A stretch of 64,000 nucleotides of DNA from Lasioglossum baleicum (Eukaryota; Arthropoda; Insecta; Hymenoptera; Halictidae), in the NCBI RefSeq assembly GCF_051020765.1, contig NC_134943.1, positions 4,092,001-4,156,000 on the forward strand, read 5' to 3'. The position numbers and the translations under genes were made by a program. The notes beneath the pieces are model-generated. The model was not told where the DNA came from, did no database searches, and saw only the letters and a list, made by a program, of their open reading frames with translations. Shown one piece after another: positions 11,601-25,033 of the stretch (within the stretch, counting starts at the first letter, position 1; every line of letters begins with the position of its first letter).

Positions 11601-14600
11601 GTTTTAAATGGATTTATTGCTGCCGGTCCGTGGCAAATCTGTCAACGACAGTTGCAAGAATGCAGACTGAACGGAATTCCGAATCTTTCTGTTATTTGTT
11701 GTCGATGCTGGTTCCGGAATAATTTAATAATATATTTACTTGTATATGCGTACTGCTTTATTCTTTAGATATTTCATTCTCTAATTTTATTAATTCATTC
11801 TCCACATTTTTATACATTGAAAAGAGAAAGTCTTACGACCACTATCAAATTGAAAAGTTTCCAATCAATTATAGAATTTCCATCGTATTCCAATTGTCTC
11901 CTTCCATCCCTCTGTGAGAGTTTTAATTCCTCTGTGAAAAGAACTACTACTTGTAGAATCGAATGCATGCAACTGACATCCATTTTGATGCGCTTTGAGC
12001 GCGGTACAATGCTCGAAAAATTATTCGAAGCATACTTTTTCATATATGCGATCGTCCGCTTTGAAACTGTGTTTAAAACGTTTCCACGTACTGGTAATTT
12101 ACAACGATGTATGCGACAGAGGAGAATTATTTAAATCGAAAACTTTAACGTACTTCCGTATATTAAATGTAATAAAGAAAGTAATGTGAAAATAAATTTG
12201 AAAAATTGCCCACAGTGAAATTCGACCATCAAGAATTTCATAAAGTGAATTCAGTAAATTCACCAGAGCTTTTCCTGAACCATTATTTTAGATTGAATAT
12301 TGTTAAATTGATATTTTTCTGTAATAATTCAATTTAGTTTTTGTAACGAAGATTAACTTTGTGTTCGTGTCATCGGCAAATTGTTTTATTTATTATGTGC
12401 GGCAATATTTTATAATAAAGATAGTATATTTGCGAAGGTATATGGCGAACAATATGCATCACTTGCTTTGACGAAATTATGTGTGAACATACATTGCATA
12501 TCCGCCTGAATACGTTCTTGAGGTAACCGGATCTACGCTCAAAATATGAAGGCGTTCCACGAAACTCTGGTGGGCTCTGACAATAGCTCGTAGACGGGGG
12601 ACTTGGCACATGAGGGCCCACAAAGTCGATATTACTTTCCCGACAACGTAATAATACGTTGCAAACCGAAAATTCTGTGAAAATATATCCGGCCTGGATT
12701 AAAAGCTAGGTATAGCTGACGTGAATGCCATTTTTCCAGGTGAGAATCTTCATACATTTTTGACAATGGATCGAAGATGTCTATGGAATTAATTTACACG
12801 TTCGTTTATTACTCGTTAATCGTATTTGTATTAATATATGACATTTTAAAATTTAGGGCAATTCTGCGCAAAAATTTCCAATATTTTCAGGGACTAATAT
12901 TTTTAAAAACGCTGTTTTTACAATTTTACTGACCACATGTCAAAGAGTGGCAGCCATAATCTTCACAATGGAAAACCTTTTATCTTCAATAAAATATGGA
13001 CTCGACTATATAAAAAAATATTCCATAATCCCACCAATGGTAAATAAATAATACTGTGACGATCCAAAACGGACACAGAGAACTATCAATTTCTGACGAC
13101 GATATTTAAACAAATTTAATCACGCTAATAACCTATCATCATTGCTGCATGATTAAATCAATGAATTACTTACAATAAAAGCAACATGGGTCAGAAATGA
13201 CCCGGCCTCACTTCTCTGAGCGCAGTCTTCGGCTGTCCGAGCCGTTAATTCTCGCTATCGTGATTTAGCATGCAGTAATCCACGGGCGCCGTAGATCTTT
13301 GTGAGATCAGTATGCGCGATTCGCCGAGGGAAGATTCGTTACGACGTATTCAAAGGGAAGGAGTGCTGGGCATGAAACGTTCATTAAGTCTCTCGGTTTC
13401 GAACAATTCATCAACCTGATCATGCTCGTACGTTCAGTATTGTTTTCATAAATATTCGACGAACAGATCAAAGACGTATCGGTCTGGTTTCAGTAAGGTC
13501 CGAGCGCGGAATACGATAAATCCGACGTTCCACGAATGCTTCGATGGACTATAAATCGGAATCGACCATCTATGCGGCGGGCTTTCTGAATATGGAATGT
13601 TAAACGTATATACAAACGTGCTCGCCTATAATGCGTGCCTCCGAACGCGGTCGTACATATTTACGACACACCACTTCGCTATAACTAATCGCGCAGATCT
13701 CAAAATATAAACTATTCACGCTACTGAATTACTGGGAAGAGTGCGAGGCCAGGAGATAAACAGCGAGTGTTGAGAATGGTCGGGGATGTATAGTATTGGA
13801 AAAATTGTCAACTTACCTCCGATAGAGAGCTTTATGTTTATACAGTCGTGTCGAAGAAGAATTTATGACCCGTGCCACAGAGGATATGGATTTATCGCCC
13901 GTTGTCGTTCGCTCTAAGGCGACTGTACTTAGCAGATAACGATATTAATTGGCCGATGCTTATTAAAAGTTCGTAAGAGCGCGTGTGCCATTAATTCCGC
14001 GGAGGCTGCAGTTGTTTTCCCATATATCCGATGGTTCGTATAAATACAGTCGATCCGATAAGTATTTCTGCAATCATTTCGTTAAAGGAGATAGTACAAC
14101 CTGAACTCATTCTGAAGCTCGAAGCCTTTGTATTCGCAATCGATTGTTCATTTTCATCTGAGATAGTTTAAAATTAGTCTGGACATATTTTTGTACATTT
14201 TTAAGCTTTTTTAAATTTGACAAGATTCGGAAATTTTGTGTTCAAATGTTTTTTGGATTATATATGATACAATTAATAGTTATAGCAACAGTATGTCCTT
14301 TTACAGTGGTCATTCTATATGCAAATAATATTATTACACAGTTAGTTAATTAATTTAAGGTGTAAATTAACCGTTTCCTCGTGACTGTCAATTGTCGCAT
14401 GTGTACGTCAATTAAATTCGATTATTATCATGTGTAATTGCATGCGTAATTACATGCTATGAGAAGACTATCTATCTATGCGTAAATGTTACGCAATAGG
14501 GTATATCATACATGACATAATATATCAGGTTTGAGAGACAATTGTATTTATCAGCTGATATTTTAATAATAAAATATGATACATGTAACATACCTATTCG

Positions 14601-14824
14601 CAAAAACTTCTCCCAACAATAATGATAAAAAATATACATGGATATTTAAATAATCTTCAATCATTCTGAAGTCACTGCTCGGTGTTTCTCTTGTTTTTGT
14701 CGACAAATGTATTATATAAAAATCCGTCGCCTCCATATGTATGTATACAATGCTTGGACAGTAAGAATATAAATCAGAACAATATTAGTTGTTTTTACCA
14801 CGATCAAATTATAAAGTACATACA
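8692..14824. other. Mainly AT-rich stretch without recognised genes
   Basis: About 6 kb. The frames at 9072-9503 (143 codons, +) and 10764-11243 (159 codons, -) match no family I recognise. A weak duplication is visible between about 9119 and 9281. A short palindrome GGGTCAGAAATGACCC lies at 13188-13203. A lone CAGTCGATCCGATAAGTA near 14047 resembles a mariner end but has no partner that I can find. Confidence 0.35.
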
Positions 14825-14826
14825 TT

Positions 14827-15427
14827 CAGTGGGTGTAAAAAGTACTCGTACGCCCTTTAAAACAGAATAACATTTTTATAATTGTACCAAACGACCTGAT
14901 TTTGTATAATCAATTGGAAGCATTGGTTTACGAAATGATATGCAAAAAAGATTTTCCAAAAATTATAATTTACGCGGTTACAAGCAAAAATAAAAGAGGC
15001 ATTTTTAAAAAGTTTTTGATTTGGGCCCTCAATGAAAATTTAAAATATATTTTTTATAGATCTATGTTAGTTATACAAGTTATAAAAGTCGTGTAAAACT
15101 ACGATTTTCACCATTTTTAACCGCCTGTAACTCGTGTGTCTGTCAATCGATTCCGGTGATATTTTCAGCATGTGTGTAACTACTATACATAGATCTATAA
15201 AACATATATGTTAAATTTTTATTAAGCGCCCAAATAAAAAAGGTTTAAAAAATGCCTTTTTTATTTTTGCGTGTAACCTTGTAAATTATGATTTTTGGAA
15301 AATCTTTTTTGCATATCATTTCATAAACTAATGCTTCCAAATCATTATAAAAAATCAGGTCGATTGGTACAATTGTAAAAAAGTTATTCTATTTTAAAGG
15401 GCGTACGAATACTTTTTACACCTACTG
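14827..15427. mobile_element. Foldback MITE, TA-flanked (family A2)
   Basis: The left end CAGTGGGTGTAAAAAGTACT pairs with a right end reading AGTATTTTTTACACCTACTG-like in inverted orientation (AATACTTTTTACACCTACTG). TA follows the right end, and a mutated TT sits at the left. Similarity of the arms extends inward far beyond the ends, through a TTTTCCAAAAATTATAATTT block and its inverse near 15280, so nearly the whole ~600 bp is a long hairpin. The short central part is shared with 18151, but a segment of roughly 90 bases present there is missing here. The two ~63-codon open frames inside are not transposase-like. Confidence 0.92.
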
Positions 15428-15429
15428 TA

Positions 15430-18148
15430 TATACATTCTTAATCATGTTTTTCTCTGTCAGCAAACAACGGAAATTGTGGCATTCGCGTATTTCGTGTGT
15501 TTAGCCCGTTCAATAAACGCGGTGGCAGAGCGTCGTTAACAAGCCGCAAAGTGTTAGTCGCGCGGCGAAACGGAATCCTTTTGGTTAATCCACGTCGCCG
15601 GTTTACGTTTTGAAGTTGGCGCGATTTATCCGGGCCGCGCGACCCATCAATTCCTCCAGAGAATAAATGCTGAAATTTGCAGAAGTTTCCGGAGCAATTG
15701 CTCGCCAGAGGAACCGAAGATTTTCAATTTCGTTCGGTGATATATCCGACGTTTTCCGAGGGCTCGCGGTATCACCGCCGCCACGAGCAAGAACCTCTGC
15801 CCCTTTCAAACGGCTTCGCTCCCCTATTTCTTACGATTATACGGTCAAGCGTGGAAATGCTCGCAGAGGTGCGCCGCCACTTCCGCTCTCCGGCGAACGA
15901 AAAAAAGAACCCAATGTGAATTACGGAGTTGTTTTCCCGACGTTGTACTACCGCGTTTACATTTTCATGGAGAGGCGAAATGAAGGAAACGAGTTACTCC
16001 CGGGATTCTAACCGGCCATCTGTGATAGTTTGCGGCGAGATGAGTGTGCTATTTTGTTCGAGGTACGAAAAACTGCGATTCTTTAAATAAACAATTCTCT
16101 CCAGAAACTCTTTCCTCTTAAAAAAAATTCTGCTTCACCTTCTATTGTCTATATTCAACTAATTTCGCGTATGACGATTTTATTTTACTTTATAAAAGTA
16201 ATGATATTTAACCATTTTTATCTAGATTTGTGCACTGATTGTGTACACATTGTATACAGTGTCAGTCAGATAATTTTATAATCAACGTCAATACTTCTTC
16301 ATGCATGCGTATTTACGGTCTCGATAATCGTAAGTGAACGATGGTGACAGCTGTTGGTAGAACGAACGTAAACGATAAAAACGGACGAGTTAGGTATTTT
16401 GGTTTTGCGGGGGCTGAGACCATACGACAAACACGGCGTTCGGTAAAATACAAACGCCATTAGCCCGGCCGGAATTCACTTAGCATTCCGCGTTTCAGCC
16501 TCGGACCGAGCTATGAACTGGGTTCCTCGGTGTGTAACCGGGCGGCGTCGCGACGCGAATCGACGCTCGGCTTCGGGAACCTGATTTGCTCGACGGCATG
16601 GCTGAGAAAGCACGGTTCGGGCTCGGCCGAGTATAGCGAAATACCAATAACCCGTTCGAAATTGAAGAACAAATGTGAAAGAGAGGGAAACGGCCGGTTC
16701 ACGGTACGGTGAGCGTCATTAAGCTCGTTTGGCTGTCCGCGAGAGTCACCGCGAGACATAATGCAATTGCTCGATCGCAATCGACCCGCATTAATCGGGG
16801 ACCTTAAACCGGCCGACGGTTCGACGGTTTCGGAGCCACTCGTGGCCGTTCAGTCGTTCTAATTTGCTTCTGATGTGGTAAACCGACCGTGTCACCTGAC
16901 CACAGTAGTCGATAACTATGAAAAATCAGACGAAAGTTACTAAAAACATTATAGTAGAGCCTCCCATATCCGAATATCCAAACGTGGATTGCGATACCCC
17001 TGCACTGGTTGTATACAATGTATACCGAGTGTCCCATTTGAAGTTTATGCGAACAAGATTTTTCCTTACTTTCTGTTCGGATCAGTAGAAATGGCGTTTG
17101 TCTTCCAAAACATACTCTATAAAAAGCTCTATAACTCGTGTAATTTTTGTTGTTTTTACTTTTTAAAAAATCACACAAAGATTCAATAGTTTCTACGAAA
17201 AAAATTCGTAAAAATCGTGGAAAAGGGGCCTCGAGAACTAGACTGCCCTCTTATTTTCTCGAGTAATACTAATTTTCGTCCCACTATTTCGAATAATCGA
17301 CCGTATTTGGACCAGGTTTTCTTACGATTTCCCGATGACTTGCGCGAATCGGGATTTGAAACCCAGATACGAGCAATTGGGACACAACACCGTCTGGCTG
17401 TTACGTACCAGCGATACCCGCGGTACCCGCGCCGTACCAGCCAGCAACTTTGTTCCGGCGTTTTCAAACAGAGTGTAAAATAAATTCGATTAGCTCCGCG
17501 AATCGGTCGGTCACGTACACGCCGCGTCGAATCTGTCACGATTGATAGCGGCCCCGGGAAAATGGCCGTGTCACGAGCCAAAAAATGATTGATTACGCCC
17601 GGCCATACATTATTGTTACGCGCACGGCAATGCCAGAAAACGGGGAACGTTAAACCCCGTCACTGAAAGAATTAACGTTCCGCCGTCGGGCCCGACAACC
17701 GTTTCCGTTTAAGTTCACGGCCTTTATACGGAGAATCGTTTTCCAGAGTTGCTCGAGTACTATCTGTCTTTCTCTTTTTCTTTATGCCCTTTTCTCGCTT
17801 CCTCTCGCTCTTTATCTATCTATCTCGGTAAGCTCGGAATTCCAGCGGATCGAAGGAATAGAGGTGCTTGGGAAGTTGTACATCCCGATCGACCAACGAG
17901 ATGGAGAACGAGCGAAGTTTGATTTATGTATTTTTTGACGTCGACTGTTTATTTCAAGCATCCTCCGTGAAACTTCGAACTCGACTCCCGGTGATGCAGT
18001 GACCTCTGCTTCGCGAGATTCTTGATAATGAGGTGTGAAATTTGTTCGACGTAGTTGTAAGTTGTTCATTATTTGGTGTAGACATTGATTCAGTGCCTTG
18101 TCGCTGAATCGATTGCGAAACCATTTTAAATATTTTAGTGTTTTCACA
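15430..18148. other. Alternating GC-rich and AT-rich DNA
   Basis: GC-rich patches lie at about 15480-16020, 16400-16880 and 17180-17760. Open frames here (for example 15667-16011 + and 17183-17581 -) look like composition artefacts. A pyrimidine-rich run with short TCTA repeats lies at 17765-17826. Confidence 0.35.
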
Positions 18149-18150
18149 TA

Positions 18151-18801
18151 CAATGGCTGTAGAAAATATTCGTACACCCTTTAAAACAGAATAACTCTTT
18201 TATAATTGTACCAAACGACCTGATTTTTCATAATGAATTAGAAGCATTAGTTTACAAAATTATATAAAAAAAAGGTTTTCCAAAAATTATTATTTACAAG
18301 GTTACATGCAAAAGTAAAAAATGTATTTTTTGAAACTTTTTTATTTGGGCCCTTAAAGAAAATTTAAAATATATGTTTTGTAGATCTGTGTTAGTTATAC
18401 ACGTGCTGAAAATTCCATCGAAATCAATTGACGCGGGAAAACACGACACGCATCGAAAGATATACGATTCTGTGGATTTTAAGCAGAAACTGATCAAAAG
18501 TCGTGTAAAACTACGATTTTTACCATTTTTAACCGCTTGTAGCTCGTGTGTATGTTAATTGATTTCAATGAAATTGTCAGATCCACAGAACATATATTTT
18601 AAATTTTGATTAAGGACCCAAATAAAAAAGTTTTAAAAAATGTCATTTTTATTTTTGCGTGTAACCTTGTAAATTATCATTTTTGGAAAATCTTTTTTGC
18701 ATATCATTTCATAAACCAATGCTTCTAATTGATTAATTAAGTACAATTATAAAAACGTTATTCGTTTTTAAAAGGTGTACGAATGCTCTCTACACCCACT
18801 G
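18151..18801. mobile_element. Foldback MITE, TA-flanked (family A2, longer copy)
   Basis: TA at 18149-18150 and 18802-18803 brackets inverted ends CAATGGCTGTAGAAAATATT and its right-hand counterpart (GAATGCTCTCTACACCCACTG). The arms are clearly homologous to 14827-15427, with shared blocks such as CCAAACGACCTGATTTT, TTTGGGCCCTTAAAGAAAAT and GTAGATCTGTGTTAGTTATA. The centre (about 18410-18550) is not self-complementary and contains sequence deleted from the 14827 copy. No transposase frame, so non-autonomous. Confidence 0.92.
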
Positions 18802-18803
18802 TA

Positions 18804-21800
18804 CTTTAATATTTATAGAGAGCCAGGCAACATTACAAAAAAATGAGATCACATAATAGAATATAGAAATTTGAAACAGTGAAATTATATTTTGATAAAC
18901 ATTCAATAAATGTATTACACATGAAAGCGATTCAACAATTTGTTTGGAAATTGACTCGCAGTTAACAGTTCATTATAAATTGTTTATACCCTTTATACAT
19001 TTTACTAGTTAAGTCTATCAGATTATACATCGCGTCAGAAGACATGATGGATCACTCGGACAACGTGTCACCATTGTTTGTTTTTGCATTAAATATTTAG
19101 TAACGGAAGTGCTTAGTTCACAACATCGACGCAGAGTTCGCACCAAATGAGGGTCTATAAAATTGTATAGAAACTGATGGAACATCAATTTTATAGAAAT
19201 AAATATATAAATATATGTATAAAAATAAATTATAGAAAGTTGCACGACTCAAATATTTAAAAAGCGTGCTGCAAGTATTGGCAAAGTATTCGATATGATC
19301 ACGTGAAAAAATAAAGATGTTTACCCGATCCAAAACAACTTTCAGACTTCCATAGGGGCAGGGCCAATAAATAATTTTCATGGTCGCGTAATGAATTCTT
19401 CGGAATAAATACAAGACAGGAAAGTACTTTGTAACGTGGTTCGCGCGCCGGCTAGAAACGTTTATCAGTCCCATCGTTCAGAATACCTGATATTAAATGT
19501 TATCTACTTTCAATATACGCCGAAACTTTTGCGATTTAGCCGCACTTGCCGGCAATATAATGCACTCCATTGAATTTACGGACGTTTTTGAAGTCGACCG
19601 CGAGCAGCCCGGATACGCTGCTCGATACAGGATCAGGAAGACATTATCGATGTCGTGGTACGTTATTCCGAGCCATGCGGCAAAATAGGTCAGGGATAAA
19701 TAAGTATTAAGAGCGTGTAGAATAAACTACGGACCGTATGTACTCAGGTGCAAACCTATCCGCTAAGTCGAGGGCCAAGAAACGGGGTAAATTCGGGAGG
19801 GGACAGGATGATTGGAAGTAACCAAGGAAAAGACGGAATAATTAATAAGCACCCCCAAGACCGCTTCGGCTTCTTGCATACTTCTAAGATTGCAGCCTCA
19901 AATTACATCGGGGAAATGTTGCCGCTGCAAGAAATCCGAAGGAATTAAGGCACTACACAGCTCGTGAACCAACGACGAATTAAAGTATAATAGTTCCTCG
20001 AAAATTTCCAACTTGATTTATGCACCTTTCTGCCCACGAAATCCTGATATACGCGAAAATATTATGGTTCTAATTGGATCAACTACAAACGAATTACCTC
20101 GCCGTCTATAAATATTTTCATGTTTACGGCTTTTCCATGAAACACGGAGCAGATACAGTTCAATGTATTCTTTTGTAAATAAAATTTTTCTGTGCTTTGT
20201 TTGCGTAATATTCTAATCATCTATTCCAGATGTTCCTACAAAAATAAGCACTTTTCAAATTGCAATGAAAGTTCAGGTTAAAGCTCTAACATGAAGTAAT
20301 ACCGATGTAATTTTTTATCAATGTAAAATTATTAAATTTGCGAAATTCAGGAGTGTATCGTAATCGAGAAAGTACATTTAAAATTACGCAAACACGTAAT
20401 ATACATCACATGAAAATAAAAACCAATTATGAATGGCTCGTGACAACTTCCCAACAAATATTAAAATAATCAACATCATCGTACCCGAATAATTATTACC
20501 ACACAATATTTTTGTACACAACCAGCATTAACAGATAATAATTATTACACTTGGATTGTCGATATAATTTCGAATTTGTGTTTCACTATAAGTCGCTTAA
20601 ACAATCAAGAATCGTGAAACATCTGAAATTATGATGCCCCATTTGAATGAGAAAGATGAGAGAAGCATTTGTGCAGGTTGTATTTATGTGTTACAGCATT
20701 TAGTATGGAATTTATTACAAAGTATTCTCTTTATCATTCCGTACCTCTACTTCCAACATTCATTCTCCATAACTTCGCGATTTTTATCGATATACAACTC
20801 TTGTATACGCAGTACATTTCATTTTATATCTTTCAATAAGTCAGTCACGATGTCGTTCAAGCGTTAACAAAATTGTGATCTAGTGTTCATCAATAATAAT
20901 AAAGTCTTCCTGAGAGACGATTTTTCTTAATGATACTTGTAGATTATTCGACGGACGAATATGACTGAATTGATTGATTAAATGATTGATTCACTAGAGT
21001 TTTTATTTGATTCCGAATGTATTGACCTTAATATGAAAGCTATCCTTTTGGCTAAATAAAATTGTATTGTTGGAGTAGTACTTCACAGTTTTATTCAACA
21101 GTGTATATCACTCAGCGCTTATTAAAAGGGCGTTGTATATTGCGTATACAGTAAACTGGAAAAAGAATGTTATTTATCAGGTGAACAAATTAATTCGTTA
21201 CCCTCCCAATCTTTTATCTATAGAATTGAAGAGTCAGTAATTATTTATATAATGAAGGAAATACACGGGAAGTGATGGATATTATTTATCATAGCAGCAT
21301 GTATTTTGATTATCAAGTCATTAAATACTATCAGTTCTTACTCCACGGATTTTTAATCAATAAGTTAAATGTTATACATCGAAAAATAGATGAATTTTAT
21401 TTCGCACCACTTCCTCTCCGCATAAACTAGTCTTGAAAACATATTTTCCGCGGTATTGACAGCAACGTTTCACCATTTGTTAACTGTAACCAGCTGGAAA
21501 ATGGCGAAAGCCTCCTCTGTAGGATTGCGATCGGAGAACGATTCTCTGGTTACGACGTCTTCGAATACCGCGGTCTCCATGATCATGAAAAATATTTATG
21601 AAGTATGCAAGGTATCGGTGAAATTCTGGGTACGTTCCCCGTTATCGTTACGCCGGATAAGGGCGGTCCTCATCGTGTTCATCTACAAAGGAACGAAGTG
21701 AGGCCGCATCAAGCGGCTTGTTCAGCTCATTAAATAAAGATCAGTACAACTCGTCAGTTTCAATTCTCTCTAACTCTCGGCAGAGAGGCAGAGAAATTCT

Positions 21801-23559
21801 GAGTTCCATTAAAGACATCGTCGTTAATATTCCAAGCCGTGTGAAAAGATTAATGCGGCGTCCCTGCATTTTCTCTCGGGGAAACTTTCCGCCGACTTTA
21901 CCGGAGTGAAACGTTTTTGCCTTGGTCCGCGGCGAAGGTCAACTTCGTGGACCGCTGTGCCGTGAACTTAATAATCTTCTTAGTTACAGTCACGTGAGCT
22001 CTTCCCACTTTTAATACGAATGGATAAAACCTCTCGGCCAGCGAATTTAAATGCGGTTATAGACAATAATTAGAACCATGGCCGCGCATCGATATTTTGT
22101 TTCTTTCGCCCGAAACGCTCCCGACGACGCAGAGTTACCTTTTCTCAGCTAGTACCGGATTAGTCACGTGATATTGCGACGCATGCACGACAGCGTGGGG
22201 GCATAGCATCGGGGAAGGGGAAGATAGGGTGGGGGACAAGTCATAATCAGGCGACTCTGTATCGATGCAACAATAAATTGAATTGAATGAAATAAAATTA
22301 TGCATGACTATAAAAAGACATTACTTACGAGTACAATTATCTACCTTTTAGAAATTAGTCTGGTGTTAATATTTTTTCAATTAAATGTCTGTTAAACTGA
22401 TGATTTTAATCGTTTTGAAAATTGATTTTACCATTTTTTTTCAGATGAATCGTAGCATGCACTGCGTCGGTTTCCAACCAAACGGTCTCCAAGATAAAAT
22501 GGCAACCGCGGTAACCGTCCGCTCAAACTTTCTTCCCCCTCGGCCGAGAATAATTTGAATAGTCAGTTCAATGACGAGAAACTTTTTCCAGGGCACGGCT
22601 GAGCCTCTGAATCGGCGGCATATCATTATCAGTTCGTTCCGCGATCGTTGCTCGTTTTTTCCGGTGATCTTTTTACTAGATGAGCTGTATGACAAAGGTA
22701 GCGAAGCTGGTCGTTCGGCCAGCTGATTCGAGCCGTGGATCCACGGACGCTTCCGATTGGAAAGAAAACTTGATTCAATTCATTCGCTGATTTAGGACGG
22801 TGTATGACGAACAGATATTGCACGGCCTATGAGCCCCATTCTCTATTCACGTCCTTGTTCGGGAACATTTTAATCAAATTCGAACCCTTTTTCAGTAGAG
22901 TTAAAGTTCGTAAATCTTTCCATTCTTGCGTATAATGTTGTGCTTTGTACTACTCTGCACTTGTACTTTGTCTTTGCATAAATGCAAGTTGCATAAATTG
23001 TTCTGTAATTTTATAAATGATTCGTTCAACATGTTCAGAAAATTATCTCTTCTTCAAAATGTTTCTCAATTCACTGTGTTCATGTTTCCTTAGAAAATTA
23101 ATAAGCATGTAAAAGCTACGAACACTCGGCCCCATTTCCAGCAATGAAATTTTGAACATCGTCGACACCGAATAAACGGAGCCATGAAATATTCCGATCC
23201 GGAAGGGGCAATGGACATGTAACAAGATAATGTAATTCCGGACACCGGTGTTAATTTCATCATGACGATGAATAAAATGTTGCGGCCGTCGAAACGCGCC
23301 ATGAAGGGGCGGAGTTATCGATTCCCAGTCGGTAATTAGGAATTTCAATTTTCATTTCTAATTACGAGGAACGAGGTAAACACTCGAAACGGCAAGAAGC
23401 TTGGGCGCTGTCAGTCTTTCTGTATCACGATTCATATAACCCCGAATGAAATAACTTGACTCGAGTCCTCTAATTAATACAGGAAAACTATACAACTTCA
23501 GCCCCCCGAAAGCTTTCATTAAACGTCGAGGAACCTACGAGTCGCGCGTCGAGCGAAAC
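18804..23559. other. Unannotated stretch
   Basis: AT-rich for the most part, with a GC-rich patch at about 21420-22250. No open frame resembles a known protein. A G-rich motif at 22211-22237 is listed separately. Confidence 0.35.
22211..22237 (+). other. Predicted G-quadruplex motif
   Basis: GGGG, GGGG, GGG and GGGGG tracts separated by loops of two, six and one bases, ending in GGGTGGGGG. Meets the usual quadruplex pattern on the + strand. Confidence 0.6.
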
Positions 23560-23567
23560 GAGGGTTG

Positions 23568-23604
<37 letters not shown>

Positions 23605-24260
23605 CAAGGGAGACATACAGAAAAAGAGAGATGAAGAAGAGGTCGGGGGTTAGGGGGTGCAAGTAGAAAACGAGACAGAGTCGGTGAGCTTTTGCGGTAA
23701 GAAGCAGGGTAAGGAGTAAAGTGCCGAGGGAAAAAAGAAGGGGATACATATACAGCTCACGTTGCGGTCTCTTCCGGCGCCCCCGGAACAAACAGAATGA
23801 AAGCTCCAGCCTTTGTGCGCCATAACCCGATCTCTTTATCGCGGAAAATATTCTTTAAGCGTAGAAAATAAAACGGAAGTAAAAGTTCGGGCTAGTGAAT
23901 AGGACTTGTTGGGATCGCGCGGGAACGCGAGTGAGAAAGAGTGAGAGAGAGAGAGGGGGGGGCCTGGTACACGGAGAACCGACTGAAAAGGGGAGGATAC
24001 AACGTGAAGAAAGAGGAAAACAAAAAGGAAACAGAGAAACGACGAGGAGAAAGAGAATAAAAAATTCAAACGAAAAAGTTGAAGTCTAAGAGCAAGAAAG
24101 GACGAGTAAGAGGAAGAAAAGGGAAGAAGAAGGAGATGAAGAAGAGGAGGAGGAGGTGAAAGAGGATTGAAATGGTGATACGGGCGGCGTGCTGCGGGAG
24201 TAACGATTCCAGCAAAGGGGGAAGAGGCGGTCCCCTTGTCGTTGTAGGTAACAAGGGAAG
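23560..24260 (+). repeat. Long GA-rich (polypurine) tract with (GA)n core
   Basis: About 700 bases strongly biased to purines on the + strand. It begins with an uninterrupted (GA)n run of about 33 bases at 23570-23602 and continues with degenerate GAA, GAG and AGG motifs. A run of eight G lies near 23956. The minus-strand frames full of Ser, Leu and Phe (23519-23791, 23836-24069, 24066-24254) are products of this bias and not genes. Confidence 0.85.
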
Positions 24261-24595
24261 CAGGTAGGTAGTTAGGTAGGTCGTGTCGGTCGCGGCAGGG
24301 TGGGAAGGTGTATGAGTAAATAGGCGCGTTGTAATATAGGTTTATGTATTCCTATATTACTGGTGAGCCCATCTCCGCAGCCAAGGAAAATGGTGGCTTA
24401 AGTGCAAAAAAAATGACCAGCTCGAACACCGGGAGACCGCCTGATGCTCTATGAACATTCGCGGGGGTGTCCTCCAGCCTTTCTTGCCGGGTGACCCGGT
24501 CCCGGTCTCGGTCTGCTAAGTAGCCTTTAACCCCTTGCCCTGTTGTTACGTTTGCATTTCTTCACACAAAAGATATCACTTTACGCTTTATAGTA

Positions 24596-25033
24596 CAGAT
24601 AACCCTCATATAACACGGTAGACAGGTTCCTAGAAAATTCCGAGATATGTATATGAGATCCAGAGCCAGTACAAAAAGGGGGGTGGGGGGTTACGTTCCG
24701 AAAATCTATTAAAAATAAACATTTTTTAAAAATTCTTTTTATTTTCTTTTTAAATATATATGTATGTATAACACAAAACGAAAGAAACCGCAATTTTTTT
24801 ACAAAAACCGTCATTATTTTAAGGTAATTTAGTTTTGGAATATGTTAAACAAAAATCATGTTATCCAGTGCTGTGGAAGCACAGTGTTGTACAAAGGTTT
24901 TCGCAATTTTCTCATCGTGTTAGAGCGAAGCAGTGTTATAGGTTGCAGTACTATACGAGGGTTCGCACAATTTATCCTCTCGTGTTAGAGCGAAACCGTG
25001 TTACAGGTAGCCGTGTTATAGGAGGGCTACCTG
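24596..25033. mobile_element. TA-flanked terminal-inverted-repeat element
   Basis: The left end CAGATAACCCTCATATAACA and the inverse of the right end (CAGGTAGCCCTCCTATAACA) match at most positions. TA dinucleotides sit at 24594-24595 and 25034-25035. Two direct copies of a CGTGTTAGAGCGAA-type motif lie near the right end (about 24917 and 24981). No transposase frame is visible in the ~438 bp, so this is a non-autonomous Tc1/mariner-class element. A G-rich run lies at 24678-24691. Confidence 0.8.

Noticed and set aside
23519..24254. Minus-strand frames rich in Ser-Leu and Phe
   Set aside because: They translate the GA-rich tract and have no independent support.
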